A DNA stretch of 64,000 nt, from the NCBI GenBank assembly GCA_046052345.1, contig JBJOMN010000065.1, forward strand, positions 4,742 to 68,741, given 5' to 3'. Below are positions 33,784-43,140 of this stretch, piece after piece. The notes under the pieces were generated by a model. It was given only the letters and a program-made list of their open reading frames with translations, had not been told where the DNA came from and did not search any database. Position 1 is the stretch's first letter. Each line of letters begins with the position of its first letter. The DNA is from Pollutiaquabacter sp046052345 (GTDB lineage Bacteria; Bacteroidota; Bacteroidia; AKYH767-A; 2013-40CM-41-45). Position numbers and translations under genes: made by a program.

Positions 33784-36633
33784 ATGAAATCTTTCATAGG
33801 AGATCTTGCCGATGAGCTGATCCGGAAGTTCGGAACGGATTTCACCGGAATCACTGTCGTATTTCCGACCCGTCGTGCGGGCGTCTTTTTCCGCTCCGAG
33901 ATTGCAAGGCGCATCAGCGGACCGGTTTGGGCGCCGCGTGTCCTGGCGGTTCAGGACTTCATGCTGGAGCTGGCGGATCGCTCACAGCCCGACCAGGTCA
34001 CCCTCCTCTTCGAGCTGTTCGACATCTACCGCGAGTTCTTTCCCGATGAGCCCTTCGACGAATACTGTCCGTGGGGGGAAGTGATGCTGAAGGATTTCGA
34101 CGAACTGGACAAGAGCCTCGCAAATCCGTCCAAGGTCTTTTCTGTAATAGCCGATCTTCGGGAGATCGACGAGTCCTTCGGACTTGACGACGAGGAGATG
34201 GAACGGCTGCGCATGTTCTGGGGAAATTACTTCGATACCGGATCGACCCGGCTGAAAGAGGAGTTCTCCAAGACGTGGAAGCACCTGCACACTATCTATG
34301 ACCGCTTCCATGCACGGCTGGGTCTTAAGGGTTGGACGACCGAGGGACACGCTTACCGGACAGTCGCAGCGTCCCTGGGACATTCGGACGGATGGAAAGA
34401 AAGGGTAGGACGGCACGTTGTTTTCGCCGGCCTCTATGCACTATCCCGAAGCGAGGAGCAGGTGATCCTGCACCTTAAAGATCACGGCATCGCCGATTGC
34501 TATTGGGATGCTGACGAATATTATGTGAACGACCGGCATCAGGAGGCGGGTCATTTCCTCCGTTCCAGCCGACTGTTCGATCCTGCGGGTTCTTCATGGA
34601 TCGGTCGTAACCTCGGTGGTACGGAAAAGTCGATCGAGGTGATCGGAATTCCGATGGAAGTTGGTCAGGCCAAGATGGCCGGACACTTGGTCGATGTACT
34701 CAGCCGCATGCCGGGGTTCGAGCCCGAGCGAACCGCTGTCGTATTGCCGGCGGAACATCTTCTCTTTCCGGTCTTGTATGCCATACCCGAATCGATGCAG
34801 AAGATCAACGTGACGATGGGATATCCCCTCCATCAGTCTCCGATCTTTCACCTCATCGAGTCGCTCGTGACATTACAGACCAATGTTCGTCATCCTGATC
34901 AGGACTCAAAGTGCTCATTTTTGATTCGCGACGTATTGTCAGTGATCGACCATCCTTACATCCGTTTGGTCGATCCTTCGTTCATTTCAGCGTGGCGTAA
35001 AGATATCGTCGGCGAAGTCGCTATCCGCATTACGGCGGATCGACTCTCAGGAGCAGATCTCCCGGAAATCTTCCGGGTGCTGTTCCGTCCTGAGCAGGAA
35101 TCGACCGGACTTTTCCGGTGGTTACGGGAAATACTTCGGGTCATTCTCAGCGCCATGGATGAACGCAGTTTCGCAGGACAACGCTTCGAGTCTGAATTCA
35201 TCGCCCGGCTTTTTACGCAACTCAACCTGCTGCAAGAAACCTATGCCTCGGTAGAGGTTGAATCCGGCATCGCTACATGGTGGCGCCTCTTCAGTGAGAT
35301 CATCCATGCGACGAAGCTTCCTTTCACCGGGGAGCCGCTGGAAGGGCTCCAGCTGATGGGTTTTCTGGAAAGCCGGGTGCTGGATTTCGAAAACGTGATT
35401 CTGCTATCCGTCAATGAAGACATACTTCCCTCTTCCGGTCAGCATCCCTCATTCGTTCCATACGGCATCCGAAAGGCATTCGGTATGCCTACGCACGAGG
35501 ATGTCCATGCGGTAACTGCCTATCATTTCTACCGGTTGCTGCAGCGAGCCGGGAAAATCTTCCTCCTGCATAACACGGAGGCGGCATCGATTTCCTCCGG
35601 AGAACCCTCCCGCTTCATCCTTCAGCTGGAGCAGGAGCTGGCAGCACGGTATCCGGATACGGTCAAATTCTCCAGGAAAAACATGCTTACTCCGGTCTCC
35701 GGGAACATTCCCGCTCCGGTTGTCGTCGAAAAGACCCCTCAAGTGATGGAACGTTTGCAGCAGTGGATCTATGACGAAAAAAAGGATCTTCAGTTCCATC
35801 CCAAGCTTTCACCGTCCGCCCTCAATAAGTATATCCATTGCCCCTTGCAGTTTTACTTCTCATATGTCGCCGGTCTTTGGGAGCCTGATGAGAAGGACGA
35901 GGTCCTGGAAGCGAAGAGCCTTGGATTAGTCCTCCACCGGGCGATGGAATTGCTGTACTCTGAAAGTTCAAGCACCATCACATCCCTGCAGTTCGCCGGC
36001 CTGCACCGGAAAGTCGAGGAAGCCGTTGATCAGGCAATCCTGGACAAGTTCGCCGATCCCGGTCACTTGGAAGGAAAAAATCTGCTGTTACGTAATGTCA
36101 TTGTAGAGCTGGTGCGACAGATCCTCCGTTCGGACGAGAAGGAAGCTCCGGTTTCCATCGTGGAGCTGGAGCAGGTCAGCCAGAGGCCATTTGAATTCGC
36201 AGAGGGCAGACAAGTAGTCCTTTCGGGAATAATCGACAGGGTCGACCGGATATCCCGTCCTGACGGTGACATCTACCGGGTCATCGATTACAAGACCGGA
36301 AAGGTGGAGTTCAGGAAGATTGAAAGTGCGGATGACCTTTTACGCGATTCCGTGCACAAGGAACAATTCCAGGCAATGCTGTATGCCTGGTTCCTTTCTA
36401 AGCGGTATCCCGGCAAACCCGTACAAGTAGGATTGGTCACTCTGCGGGAGATGTCGGGCGGAAAAAAACTGGTGAATCCGGACGGTCCGTTATCGGAGGA
36501 TCAGTTATTGGATTTCGAAAAAAGTCTGGCCCGGATGATCACTGAGCTTTTCGATCCGGAAGTACCCTTTCGTCAGACGGACAAGGAAGATGCCTGCAAA
36601 TATTGCGCTTACGCGGATATCTGCAATCGATAA
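33784..36633 (+). CDS. AddB-like PD-(D/E)XK nuclease with Fe-S cysteines
   Basis: 949 residues. The C-terminal part is a RecB-type nuclease: LHRAMELLY, then SGIIDRVDRI and VIDYKTGK (the D...DYK catalytic core), then KEQFQAMLYAWFLS. Four cysteines fit an AddB-like 4Fe-4S cluster: C686 in IHCPLQF and C938, C941, C947 at the extreme C-terminus (CKYCAYADIC). The N-terminal half resembles an inactivated helicase. VVFPTRRAGVFF stands where a Walker A motif might be, but no GxGKT is seen. Start at ATG 33784; the TTG at 33760 is weaker. Its usual RecB/AddA-type partner is not in the window. Role is probably double-strand break end processing. Confidence 0.88.
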   Translation: MKSFIGDLADELIRKFGTDFTGITVVFPTRRAGVFFRSEIARRISGPVWAPRVLAVQDFMLELADRSQPDQVTLLFELFDIYREFFPDEPFDEYCPWGEVMLKDFDELDKSLANPSKVFSVIADLREIDESFGLDDEEMERLRMFWGNYFDTGSTRLKEEFSKTWKHLHTIYDRFHARLGLKGWTTEGHAYRTVAASLGHSDGWKERVGRHVVFAGLYALSRSEEQVILHLKDHGIADCYWDADEYYVNDRHQEAGHFLRSSRLFDPAGSSWIGRNLGGTEKSIEVIGIPMEVGQAKMAGHLVDVLSRMPGFEPERTAVVLPAEHLLFPVLYAIPESMQKINVTMGYPLHQSPIFHLIESLVTLQTNVRHPDQDSKCSFLIRDVLSVIDHPYIRLVDPSFISAWRKDIVGEVAIRITADRLSGADLPEIFRVLFRPEQESTGLFRWLREILRVILSAMDERSFAGQRFESEFIARLFTQLNLLQETYASVEVESGIATWWRLFSEIIHATKLPFTGEPLEGLQLMGFLESRVLDFENVILLSVNEDILPSSGQHPSFVPYGIRKAFGMPTHEDVHAVTAYHFYRLLQRAGKIFLLHNTEAASISSGEPSRFILQLEQELAARYPDTVKFSRKNMLTPVSGNIPAPVVVEKTPQVMERLQQWIYDEKKDLQFHPKLSPSALNKYIHCPLQFYFSYVAGLWEPDEKDEVLEAKSLGLVLHRAMELLYSESSSTITSLQFAGLHRKVEEAVDQAILDKFADPGHLEGKNLLLRNVIVELVRQILRSDEKEAPVSIVELEQVSQRPFEFAEGRQVVLSGIIDRVDRISRPDGDIYRVIDYKTGKVEFRKIESADDLLRDSVHKEQFQAMLYAWFLSKRYPGKPVQVGLVTLREMSGGKKLVNPDGPLSEDQLLDFEKSLARMITELFDPEVPFRQTDKEDACKYCAYADICNR

Positions 36634-36640
36634 AATTCTA

Positions 36641-39600
36641 TCAGTACACCACCAGCCTTACCGTACGCTTAAGTTCGGCCTCTTTGAGGGAAACGAAGTA
36701 GATCCCCGCCGGCCATCCGTTTATTGCATACCTCAGCTCGTTACGGCCGGGGCGACAAAGGATTCTGTCTGAAAGCACTTTCCTTCCGGACATATCCGTA
36801 ACGATAATCGCAGCTTCTATTTCTCCGGCGCTCGTGAAGGAGATCCGGAATTCATCCCTCGCAGGATTCGGGTACAGTGTCATTTCAGTCTCCTCGGTGC
36901 GACTGTTCAGGGAACGGGCCGGGGCTACGTAAATCGTCACGGCTGTAGGACTGGAATAGCACCCCGGCGAGCTGTAACTGCGCACCCAGTAGGTACCCTG
37001 GGAATTTACAGTGATGGAGGAAGTGGTGTCGCCGTTGGACCAAAGGTATCCCCACGCGTTCGAACTGGTGAGGATGATGCTTTGTCCGGAGATGATGACG
37101 TTGGAGCCGCTGAGGGAGATAGTAGGCGGACGCGGCGGAGTGCAATTCCGTGTGCTTACACTCAACGGACGCGAAACGGCGGTGCAGCCGTTGGCATCAG
37201 TCACGGTGTAATTGTATGACCCCGGATCACTCACGGAAATAGATGCAGTGGTCGCTCCGTTGCTCCAAAGGATGGAGGAACCGGCGAAAGATGCCGACAG
37301 TGTGACTGACGGATCCATGAAACTCAGTTGCGTGGTGCCGCCGGCAAGGACATAGGCAACAGGCAGACCCGGAAGTTGTCTCGTGATCACTTCTGAGGAA
37401 GCGGCAGCACAACCGTTCGTCCCGACAACACTAACGTGCAGCGTATCGGACTCGGAAACCGCTACGGAGCGTGTAGTGGCGCCGTTCGACCAAAGGTAGT
37501 TAGGTGCTGTATCCGCAGTGAGTATCACAAGTGAACCCGGACAGAAATCCAATGGACCGGAAGCGGAAATGCCTAAAGGTGCCGGTGCGACAAGCACCAC
37601 CACATTTACCGGCGCAGAAGTGACCGAGCAATTTCCCTGACCGACAGCGGTGACGCTATAGGTGCCGGAATCGGATACGGTGATGCCGGTTGCAGTGGAT
37701 CCATCAGACCATACGAGGTTACCGGTCGAACTGGCAGAAAGTGCGACGCTCCCTCCCTGGCAGAAGGTCAGCGGACCGTTTGCGGAAATCACAGGAGTGG
37801 TCGGATAAGCGTTTACAGTAACCGGAACAGCAGTCGAAGTCGCAGAGCAACCGGAAGAAGTGACGGTTACCTGGTAGTTGCCGGTAACTGTTACCGTAAT
37901 GGAACGGGCAGTAGATCCGTTCGACCAGACATTTCCGGACGTGGCACTGGACGTCAGCAGGACAGATCCACCCTGACAGAAGTTGGTCGGTCCGCCTGCT
38001 GAAATGACCGGTACGGCGGGAACGGGATTCACCGTGACGGTCTTTGCACTGGAGGTGGCCGAACAATAGCCGTTTGATACCGTGACAGTATATGAACCCG
38101 ATGCAGTGACGTTGATGGAGGAAGTGGTCGCCCCGTTGGACCACACATTACCCGAGCTCGCGCTGGAAGTCAGTGTAACGTTCCCGCCCTGGCAGAACGT
38201 GAGCGGACCGGATGCGGAGATCGAGGGCGTTGAAACAGATGGGAATACAGTCACCACGACCGGTGAGGAAGTGGCCGAACATCCGGAACTGGTGACAGTC
38301 ACGGTGTACGTTCCCGAAGAACTTACCGTTATGGACTGGGACGTTGATGAGTTCGACCATCTGTTTCCTGCGGTGGCAGAGGATGTAAGCCGTACATTTC
38401 CTCCTGAACAGAAGGATAAAGGTCCGTTGGCAGTGACGGTGGGTGTGGCAGGAACCGGATTTACGGTTACGGTCGTCGCTGTCGAGGTGGCGGAACAATA
38501 ACCGTTACTCGTCGTCACGGTGTAAGAGCCGCTGGAGAGGACGGTGATCGATTGCGTGGTGGCTCCGTTAGACCATGAGTTTCCGGTCGATGCGTTTGAG
38601 GTGAGAACGACGCTTCCGCCCTGACAGAAGGTGAGCGGACCACCTGCAGCTATAGTCGGAACCGGAACGCTCGGATATACCGTGACTGCGGTGACGGATG
38701 AGACTGCAGTACAACCTGCAGCAGTGGTGGCGGTCACTGAATAGCTGCCGGAGGCATTTACGGTGATCGATTGGCTGGTCGCATTGTTCGACCAACGGAT
38801 TCCCGTGCTTGTGTTGGAAGTCAGCACCACACTGCCGCCCTGACAGAAGCTGAGCGGTCCCGATGCGGATACGATCGGCACCGCAGGAAGCGGATTAACC
38901 GTCACAGCCACGGAGGAGGAGGTCGCTGCCGGGCAATAGCCGTTGTTGACAGTCACCGAATAAGAACCCGATGAAGTGACCAATATCGTGCGTGAGGTAT
39001 CGCCGTTGGACCAACGGTTGTAGGTGGTGGCGCTTGAGGTCAGGGTGACGCTTCCTCCCTGGCAGAATGTCAGCGGTCCGCCGGCCGTAATGGTAGGAGT
39101 GGTAACCGGCGAGTAAACAGTCACTACAGAAGGGGCTGAAGTCACGGTGCAGCCGGAACTGGTGACTGAAACCGTATATGTTCCGGAGGTGTTGACCGTG
39201 ATGGAGCGGTTGTTCGAACCGTTGGACCAGCGGTTACCGCTGTTCACGTTGGATGTAAGGGTGACGGAGCCGCCCTGACAGAACGATAACGGTCCGCTGG
39301 CGGTTACGATCGGAGCGGTTCCGTTCACGGTGACAGTAACGCCTGAGGATGTTCTGGAGGGACAGATTCCGTTGGATACTGTAACGTTGTAGGTTCCTGA
39401 AGCTGTGACGGTGATGGATTGCGTGGTGGCGCCGTTTGACCACGTGTTGTTGGACAAGGAACTGGAAGTAAGGATGACATTACCTCCCAGACAGAAGGTG
39501 GTGGGGCCGGATGCAGATACGGTCGGGGTGGGGATGGCAGAGGTTACCGAAACCGTAGTCGGAGAGGAGGTGGATGAACAGCCGTTTGCTCCGGTCTGTG

Positions 39601-41071
39601 ATACAGTGTAGTTGCCGGATGCAGTGACCGTGATCGACTGGGTAGTGGCGCCGGTCGACCATCTGTTCGAGGATGTATAGTTGGAGGTGAGGACGACGCT
39701 GCCTCCCTGGCAGAAGGTGAGCGGGCCGTTGGCTGAGATGACCGGCGGAGCAGGAGGCGCGATTACGGACGTCACGATGTTGGAGGAAGTCATCGAACAG
39801 GCCCCGTTGGTGACCGTCACGTTGAAAGTGCCGGCCGTATTCACGACGATGGACCGAGAGGTATCTCCGGTCGTCCATCGGTTTTTGTAGAGAGAACTGG
39901 AGGTGAGTGTAACGCTGCTTCCCTGACAAAAGGTGGTCGGGCCACCGGCCGAAATGGTGGGTGCGGTGAAGGATGGAGACACGTTTACTGTCACCGGCGA
40001 CGAATTGGCGAACCCTCCGGAAGAGTTGGTGACGCGTACGGAATAATTACCCGCGGCCGAAACCGTGATGGAACGGGAGGTCGCTCCGTTGCTCCAGAGA
40101 TACGCGGTACCCTGATTAGCGGTAAGGGTGACTGTCTGCCCCTGACAGAGGTTGGTCGAACCACTTGGTGTGATGATGGCAACTGCATCAATGCGCTTAG
40201 GCAAATATGTGTAGGAGAACCACTGGTAGCCTTGCAGGTTGATGTATTGTTTGAAAGCCCCGGTATCAGCGGTGAAATCCGCGTAATAGGTCTGGTATGG
40301 ACGGGTGACGGAGTTGGTATCCAGCCACGGCCCCATATAGGCCGGTTTTGCACAGAAGATGGGGATGATCTTGACCGAACGGTTGATGGATGCCGCATAG
40401 GTGAGACGGGTACGTGTGTACGAGTAAACATCCGAGTCATCCTGCCGGTAAGAATGAAGCAGGATCCTATCGGCGACAGAAGCGACGTCCTGCATCCGGC
40501 CCTGGTCCGGCCAGCCAAGATAATACTCGGACATTGCACCATTGGCTGACGCCAGGGAGTCGATCTTGCGGAATTCGATCCACGAAAACGCCCAAGCGCC
40601 GGCGGTGTCGCAGGTGTAACCGTTCGGTGTCAGATAGCGGCTGCAGTAGAAGTTGGCCACGGAGCTCGAGGTCCACCATTCGAATTCGTAATTGAACACG
40701 TCGAACCGCTCCAGTTGGGAGGTGCGGCTGCTGTTGTAAGGGATTACATCGTCGATGAACCGGTTTGAATTCTCCCCGATGGCTCCTACCTGTGAAATTC
40801 CGTAAGAGGTCTTTGCGCGACGAATGAACGCCGCAAGCTGGTTTTTCTTGATCGGGTCCGCGAAATCAAATGAGCCCAGACTGTAAAATGCCATGTAGTT
40901 GAAAGCATTGCCGGAAGCGTACCAAAGAATGGAGTCCTCGGCGATACTGTCACCGATCCAGATATCGCAATCGCTGAGGTAGAAACCTCGAACTGTCGGA
41001 TTTTGCGCTTGGGCAGACTGGGTGATCAGCCAAAAAAGGCCGAGGACGAATGCTGCTTTCAGGAATTTCAT
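36641..41071 (-). CDS. Giant T9SS protein: GH-like N-terminal domain plus about 15 Ig-like repeats
   Basis: 1476 residues. A signal peptide (FLKAAFVLGLFWLITQSAQA) leads into a domain of about 270 residues (GFYLSDCDIWIGDS, VGAIGEN, FDVFNYEFEWW, LLHSYRQDDSDV) that looks like a TIM-barrel, possibly glycoside-hydrolase-like. The paired acidic residues in NYEFEWW could be catalytic. From about residue 305, roughly fifteen repeats of 72-75 residues follow with the core GPLTFCQGGSVTLTSS...WSNGATTQSITV. The C-terminus has TLYPNPARDEF and MSGRKVLS, a type A T9SS domain (about 1397-1476). It is surface-exported. Sugar binding or adhesion is inferred. Confidence 0.9.
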   Translation of the reverse strand: MKFLKAAFVLGLFWLITQSAQAQNPTVRGFYLSDCDIWIGDSIAEDSILWYASGNAFNYMAFYSLGSFDFADPIKKNQLAAFIRRAKTSYGISQVGAIGENSNRFIDDVIPYNSSRTSQLERFDVFNYEFEWWTSSSVANFYCSRYLTPNGYTCDTAGAWAFSWIEFRKIDSLASANGAMSEYYLGWPDQGRMQDVASVADRILLHSYRQDDSDVYSYTRTRLTYAASINRSVKIIPIFCAKPAYMGPWLDTNSVTRPYQTYYADFTADTGAFKQYINLQGYQWFSYTYLPKRIDAVAIITPSGSTNLCQGQTVTLTANQGTAYLWSNGATSRSITVSAAGNYSVRVTNSSGGFANSSPVTVNVSPSFTAPTISAGGPTTFCQGSSVTLTSSSLYKNRWTTGDTSRSIVVNTAGTFNVTVTNGACSMTSSNIVTSVIAPPAPPVISANGPLTFCQGGSVVLTSNYTSSNRWSTGATTQSITVTASGNYTVSQTGANGCSSTSSPTTVSVTSAIPTPTVSASGPTTFCLGGNVILTSSSLSNNTWSNGATTQSITVTASGTYNVTVSNGICPSRTSSGVTVTVNGTAPIVTASGPLSFCQGGSVTLTSNVNSGNRWSNGSNNRSITVNTSGTYTVSVTSSGCTVTSAPSVVTVYSPVTTPTITAGGPLTFCQGGSVTLTSSATTYNRWSNGDTSRTILVTSSGSYSVTVNNGYCPAATSSSVAVTVNPLPAVPIVSASGPLSFCQGGSVVLTSNTSTGIRWSNNATSQSITVNASGSYSVTATTAAGCTAVSSVTAVTVYPSVPVPTIAAGGPLTFCQGGSVVLTSNASTGNSWSNGATTQSITVLSSGSYTVTTSNGYCSATSTATTVTVNPVPATPTVTANGPLSFCSGGNVRLTSSATAGNRWSNSSTSQSITVSSSGTYTVTVTSSGCSATSSPVVVTVFPSVSTPSISASGPLTFCQGGNVTLTSSASSGNVWSNGATTSSINVTASGSYTVTVSNGYCSATSSAKTVTVNPVPAVPVISAGGPTNFCQGGSVLLTSSATSGNVWSNGSTARSITVTVTGNYQVTVTSSGCSATSTAVPVTVNAYPTTPVISANGPLTFCQGGSVALSASSTGNLVWSDGSTATGITVSDSGTYSVTAVGQGNCSVTSAPVNVVVLVAPAPLGISASGPLDFCPGSLVILTADTAPNYLWSNGATTRSVAVSESDTLHVSVVGTNGCAAASSEVITRQLPGLPVAYVLAGGTTQLSFMDPSVTLSASFAGSSILWSNGATTASISVSDPGSYNYTVTDANGCTAVSRPLSVSTRNCTPPRPPTISLSGSNVIISGQSIILTSSNAWGYLWSNGDTTSSITVNSQGTYWVRSYSSPGCYSSPTAVTIYVAPARSLNSRTEETEMTLYPNPARDEFRISFTSAGEIEAAIIVTDMSGRKVLSDRILCRPGRNELRYAINGWPAGIYFVSLKEAELKRTVRLVVY
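36920..40165 (-). repeat. Coding tandem repeats, unit about 219 bp, with two-unit super-period
   Basis: Each unit contains a cysteine-bearing FCQGGSV segment and a WSNG..T segment. The complementary DNA motif CCTGRCAGAA recurs about every 215-222 bp (for example 39270, 39058, 38837, 38617, 38189, 37972, 37756). Units alternate between one type with SNGYCSAT followed by an NP linker and another with SSGCSAT followed by a YP/FP-S linker, so the amplifying unit is a pair of domains of about 438 bp. Confidence 0.85.
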
Positions 41072-41218
41072 TAGAGGGCAGGGTGGTTCAAACAGATGGT
41101 TTAGAAAACCTAATTTAAGCCATTATTATCTGATTATTAAACTATTACCGATCTATTCTATGAATGCAGGCCTGAGGTTGGTGAACGCAGAGTAAAACTT
41201 GATGAAAAAATGGCGTTT

Positions 41219-42307
41219 TCAGCGCTTTGCAGCCCCTGCGATCAGGAACCGGCAAATTGACAGGATTTCGGATTTCCTTCTGCTGATAGGAAATCGGTCC
41301 GCGACCGCTTTCCGGGGATGGTAAAGATCAGCCGTATTGGTTAATCCGGTCACCCTTTTCAACAGCTCCGTCAATTCGCCCGAATTTCGACGCTTAAGGA
41401 TGAATCCGTCATTCCCGATGATTTCAGGGATGGAGAAGACCGAGGAGCCGATGGGAATGCAGCCGCATAGCATGGCCTCGCAAAGTGCATTAGGAAATCC
41501 TTCCGCCATCGATAACTGAAGGTAATAGGCGTGGGCTGAGAACTCCCTCTTCAGTGACTTCTGGTCACACGGACGAATCAAGCGGACGTTTTCAGGCACA
41601 TTACTCAGGTTCTTTTCATCGGTGACTCCGACTACGGTAAATGAGCAGTCGGGCAGCTTTGCTGCAACTTCAAGTATCAGGTCGATCCCTTTCAGAGATC
41701 TCTGGAAGGGGTAGTGCATTCCGCTGCTGACAGTGATGAAACTGTTTTTTCTGCGCCGGACCAGCGGATCGGCCGTCCAGACTTCGGCATCGTACCCGTT
41801 CGGCACGGATGTATGAGGTGTCCTGATACCAGGAATGAACGCCTTGATCCCCTGAGTGCAGGGTTCGTTGCTGTCGTAGCCGTATTCGCTCCACCACAGT
41901 GATTCATGCTTTGGGGATATATGCGTGCAAAGCTTGAAAGACCATCGGGTGAAAAAACCTAAAAGTCTTTTGTTGAAGTTACCATACCCGATACCCGGAA
42001 ATGAGTGGCAGTCCGTCCCGCCGGCTATGATCAGGACCGGCTTACCGGCGATTCTTCCTGCAAGCACAGGCAACAAGGAGTGATATCCGGAAAATTGGCA
42101 GAGCATGATACTTGTCCCGTAAAAGTTGCGTACCAGGAAAAGAAATTGACGGATGAAAAGCAACGGCGTCGTCACTTTGCTCTTTACTGCGAATGCGAAC
42201 TGCCGTACATTTCCGAGTTCCTCAAGGATACGTGCGTCCTTGTTGACGAAGGAGGAGGCGCCGGTATGGAAAAAAAGAACCTTGTCCGCTCTCGATCCCT
42301 TGCTCAT
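41219..42307 (-). CDS. Glycosyltransferase, GT4 family
   Basis: 362 residues, GT-B fold. LIIAGGTDCHSFPG in the N-terminal domain and a donor domain with FITVSSGMHYPFQRSLKGIDLIL and LQLSMAEGFPNALCEAMLCGCIPIGS contain the conserved E-x7-E segment of GT4 enzymes. It shares an ATGA overlap with the methyltransferase gene upstream. It acts in the cytoplasm on a lipid-linked or protein-linked glycan. Specificity unknown. Confidence 0.88.
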   Translation of the reverse strand: MSKGSRADKVLFFHTGASSFVNKDARILEELGNVRQFAFAVKSKVTTPLLFIRQFLFLVRNFYGTSIMLCQFSGYHSLLPVLAGRIAGKPVLIIAGGTDCHSFPGIGYGNFNKRLLGFFTRWSFKLCTHISPKHESLWWSEYGYDSNEPCTQGIKAFIPGIRTPHTSVPNGYDAEVWTADPLVRRRKNSFITVSSGMHYPFQRSLKGIDLILEVAAKLPDCSFTVVGVTDEKNLSNVPENVRLIRPCDQKSLKREFSAHAYYLQLSMAEGFPNALCEAMLCGCIPIGSSVFSIPEIIGNDGFILKRRNSGELTELLKRVTGLTNTADLYHPRKAVADRFPISRRKSEILSICRFLIAGAAKR

Positions 42308-43119
42308 TTTTTCACAGCTATCGTAAAGATTCCTTCGGACGTGTATTTCCCCTTGGGCAGCCTTGCCACTTTGGAGTCCACTGCCGAAAGCAGTTTTCCG
42401 ACAGCTTGGAATCCTTTCAAGAGCAATCTTTTCACCCCAAGGGCTTTCACGGTTTTTCCTTCCGCTGCATCCAGTGTGACACCGAAGGAGACGGTCGCGT
42501 AATATTCGGCCGTCCTGACGGTCAGTCCGCTTTTCCTGAGTTGATCTGCGAGTCGTTCCCTCGTCAGCAACACATGAATATCGAATACCGGACGGTTGAG
42601 CACCCGCTGAAGAAAACCTGTCGGACCGTATAATACCGGTACGGTGGTGATCAAGATTCCTCCGGGTTTGAGGAAACGGGCGATCGCAGCAAGGACACCC
42701 GCTGTATCCTCGAAATGTTCGACGACACCGAAAGAGCAGACTACATCGAATTTACCGATAAGGTCAGCGGGAGGATGGAACAAGTCACCCAGCCGGATAT
42801 CACCTGCGCATCCGTCCCGTGCGAGTATCCGCCGGGTCTGTTCGCACCCGAACTCGGAATAATCGATTCCTGAGACCCGGTAACCGAACCTTTGTCGGAA
42901 ATAGCTCAGCCAGATCGAGTTTCCGCAACCGACCTCCAGAAGCTCCTGACCGTCAGTCGAGCCGTCCGACGGAAGGTATTTGCAATAGAGCCTGTCCAGT
43001 TCTTCCACAATGTAACCCGACGGTCTTTTGCCATCATGCAGAGCAGGAGCAGGTAATGATCCTGCGCTTTTCCAAAACGAAGTCCAGTAGCCTTCGCCGG
43101 CTTTGTCGTTGGGTGCCAT
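42304..43119 (-). CDS. Class I SAM-dependent methyltransferase
   Basis: 271 residues. The SAM-binding motif I is LLEVGCGNSIWL, motif II lies around FDVVCSFGVVEHFED, and motif III is FLKPGGILITTVP. The N-terminal EGYWTSFWKS is typical of sugar-cluster methyltransferases. It is coupled to the downstream GT4 by a 4-nt overlap and follows a second methyltransferase by 21 nt, so the three form one operon. The acceptor is probably a sugar hydroxyl. Confidence 0.88.
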   Translation of the reverse strand: MAPNDKAGEGYWTSFWKSAGSLPAPALHDGKRPSGYIVEELDRLYCKYLPSDGSTDGQELLEVGCGNSIWLSYFRQRFGYRVSGIDYSEFGCEQTRRILARDGCAGDIRLGDLFHPPADLIGKFDVVCSFGVVEHFEDTAGVLAAIARFLKPGGILITTVPVLYGPTGFLQRVLNRPVFDIHVLLTRERLADQLRKSGLTVRTAEYYATVSFGVTLDAAEGKTVKALGVKRLLLKGFQAVGKLLSAVDSKVARLPKGKYTSEGIFTIAVKK

Positions 43120-43140
43120 ATCAGCAACTGCGTTGGTGGG

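Noticed and set aside
36920..40165. Regular DNA repeats about every 219 bp as a non-coding repeat element
   Set aside because: The repeats stay in one open frame and encode Ig-like domains of a secreted protein. The spacing is a protein-domain length.
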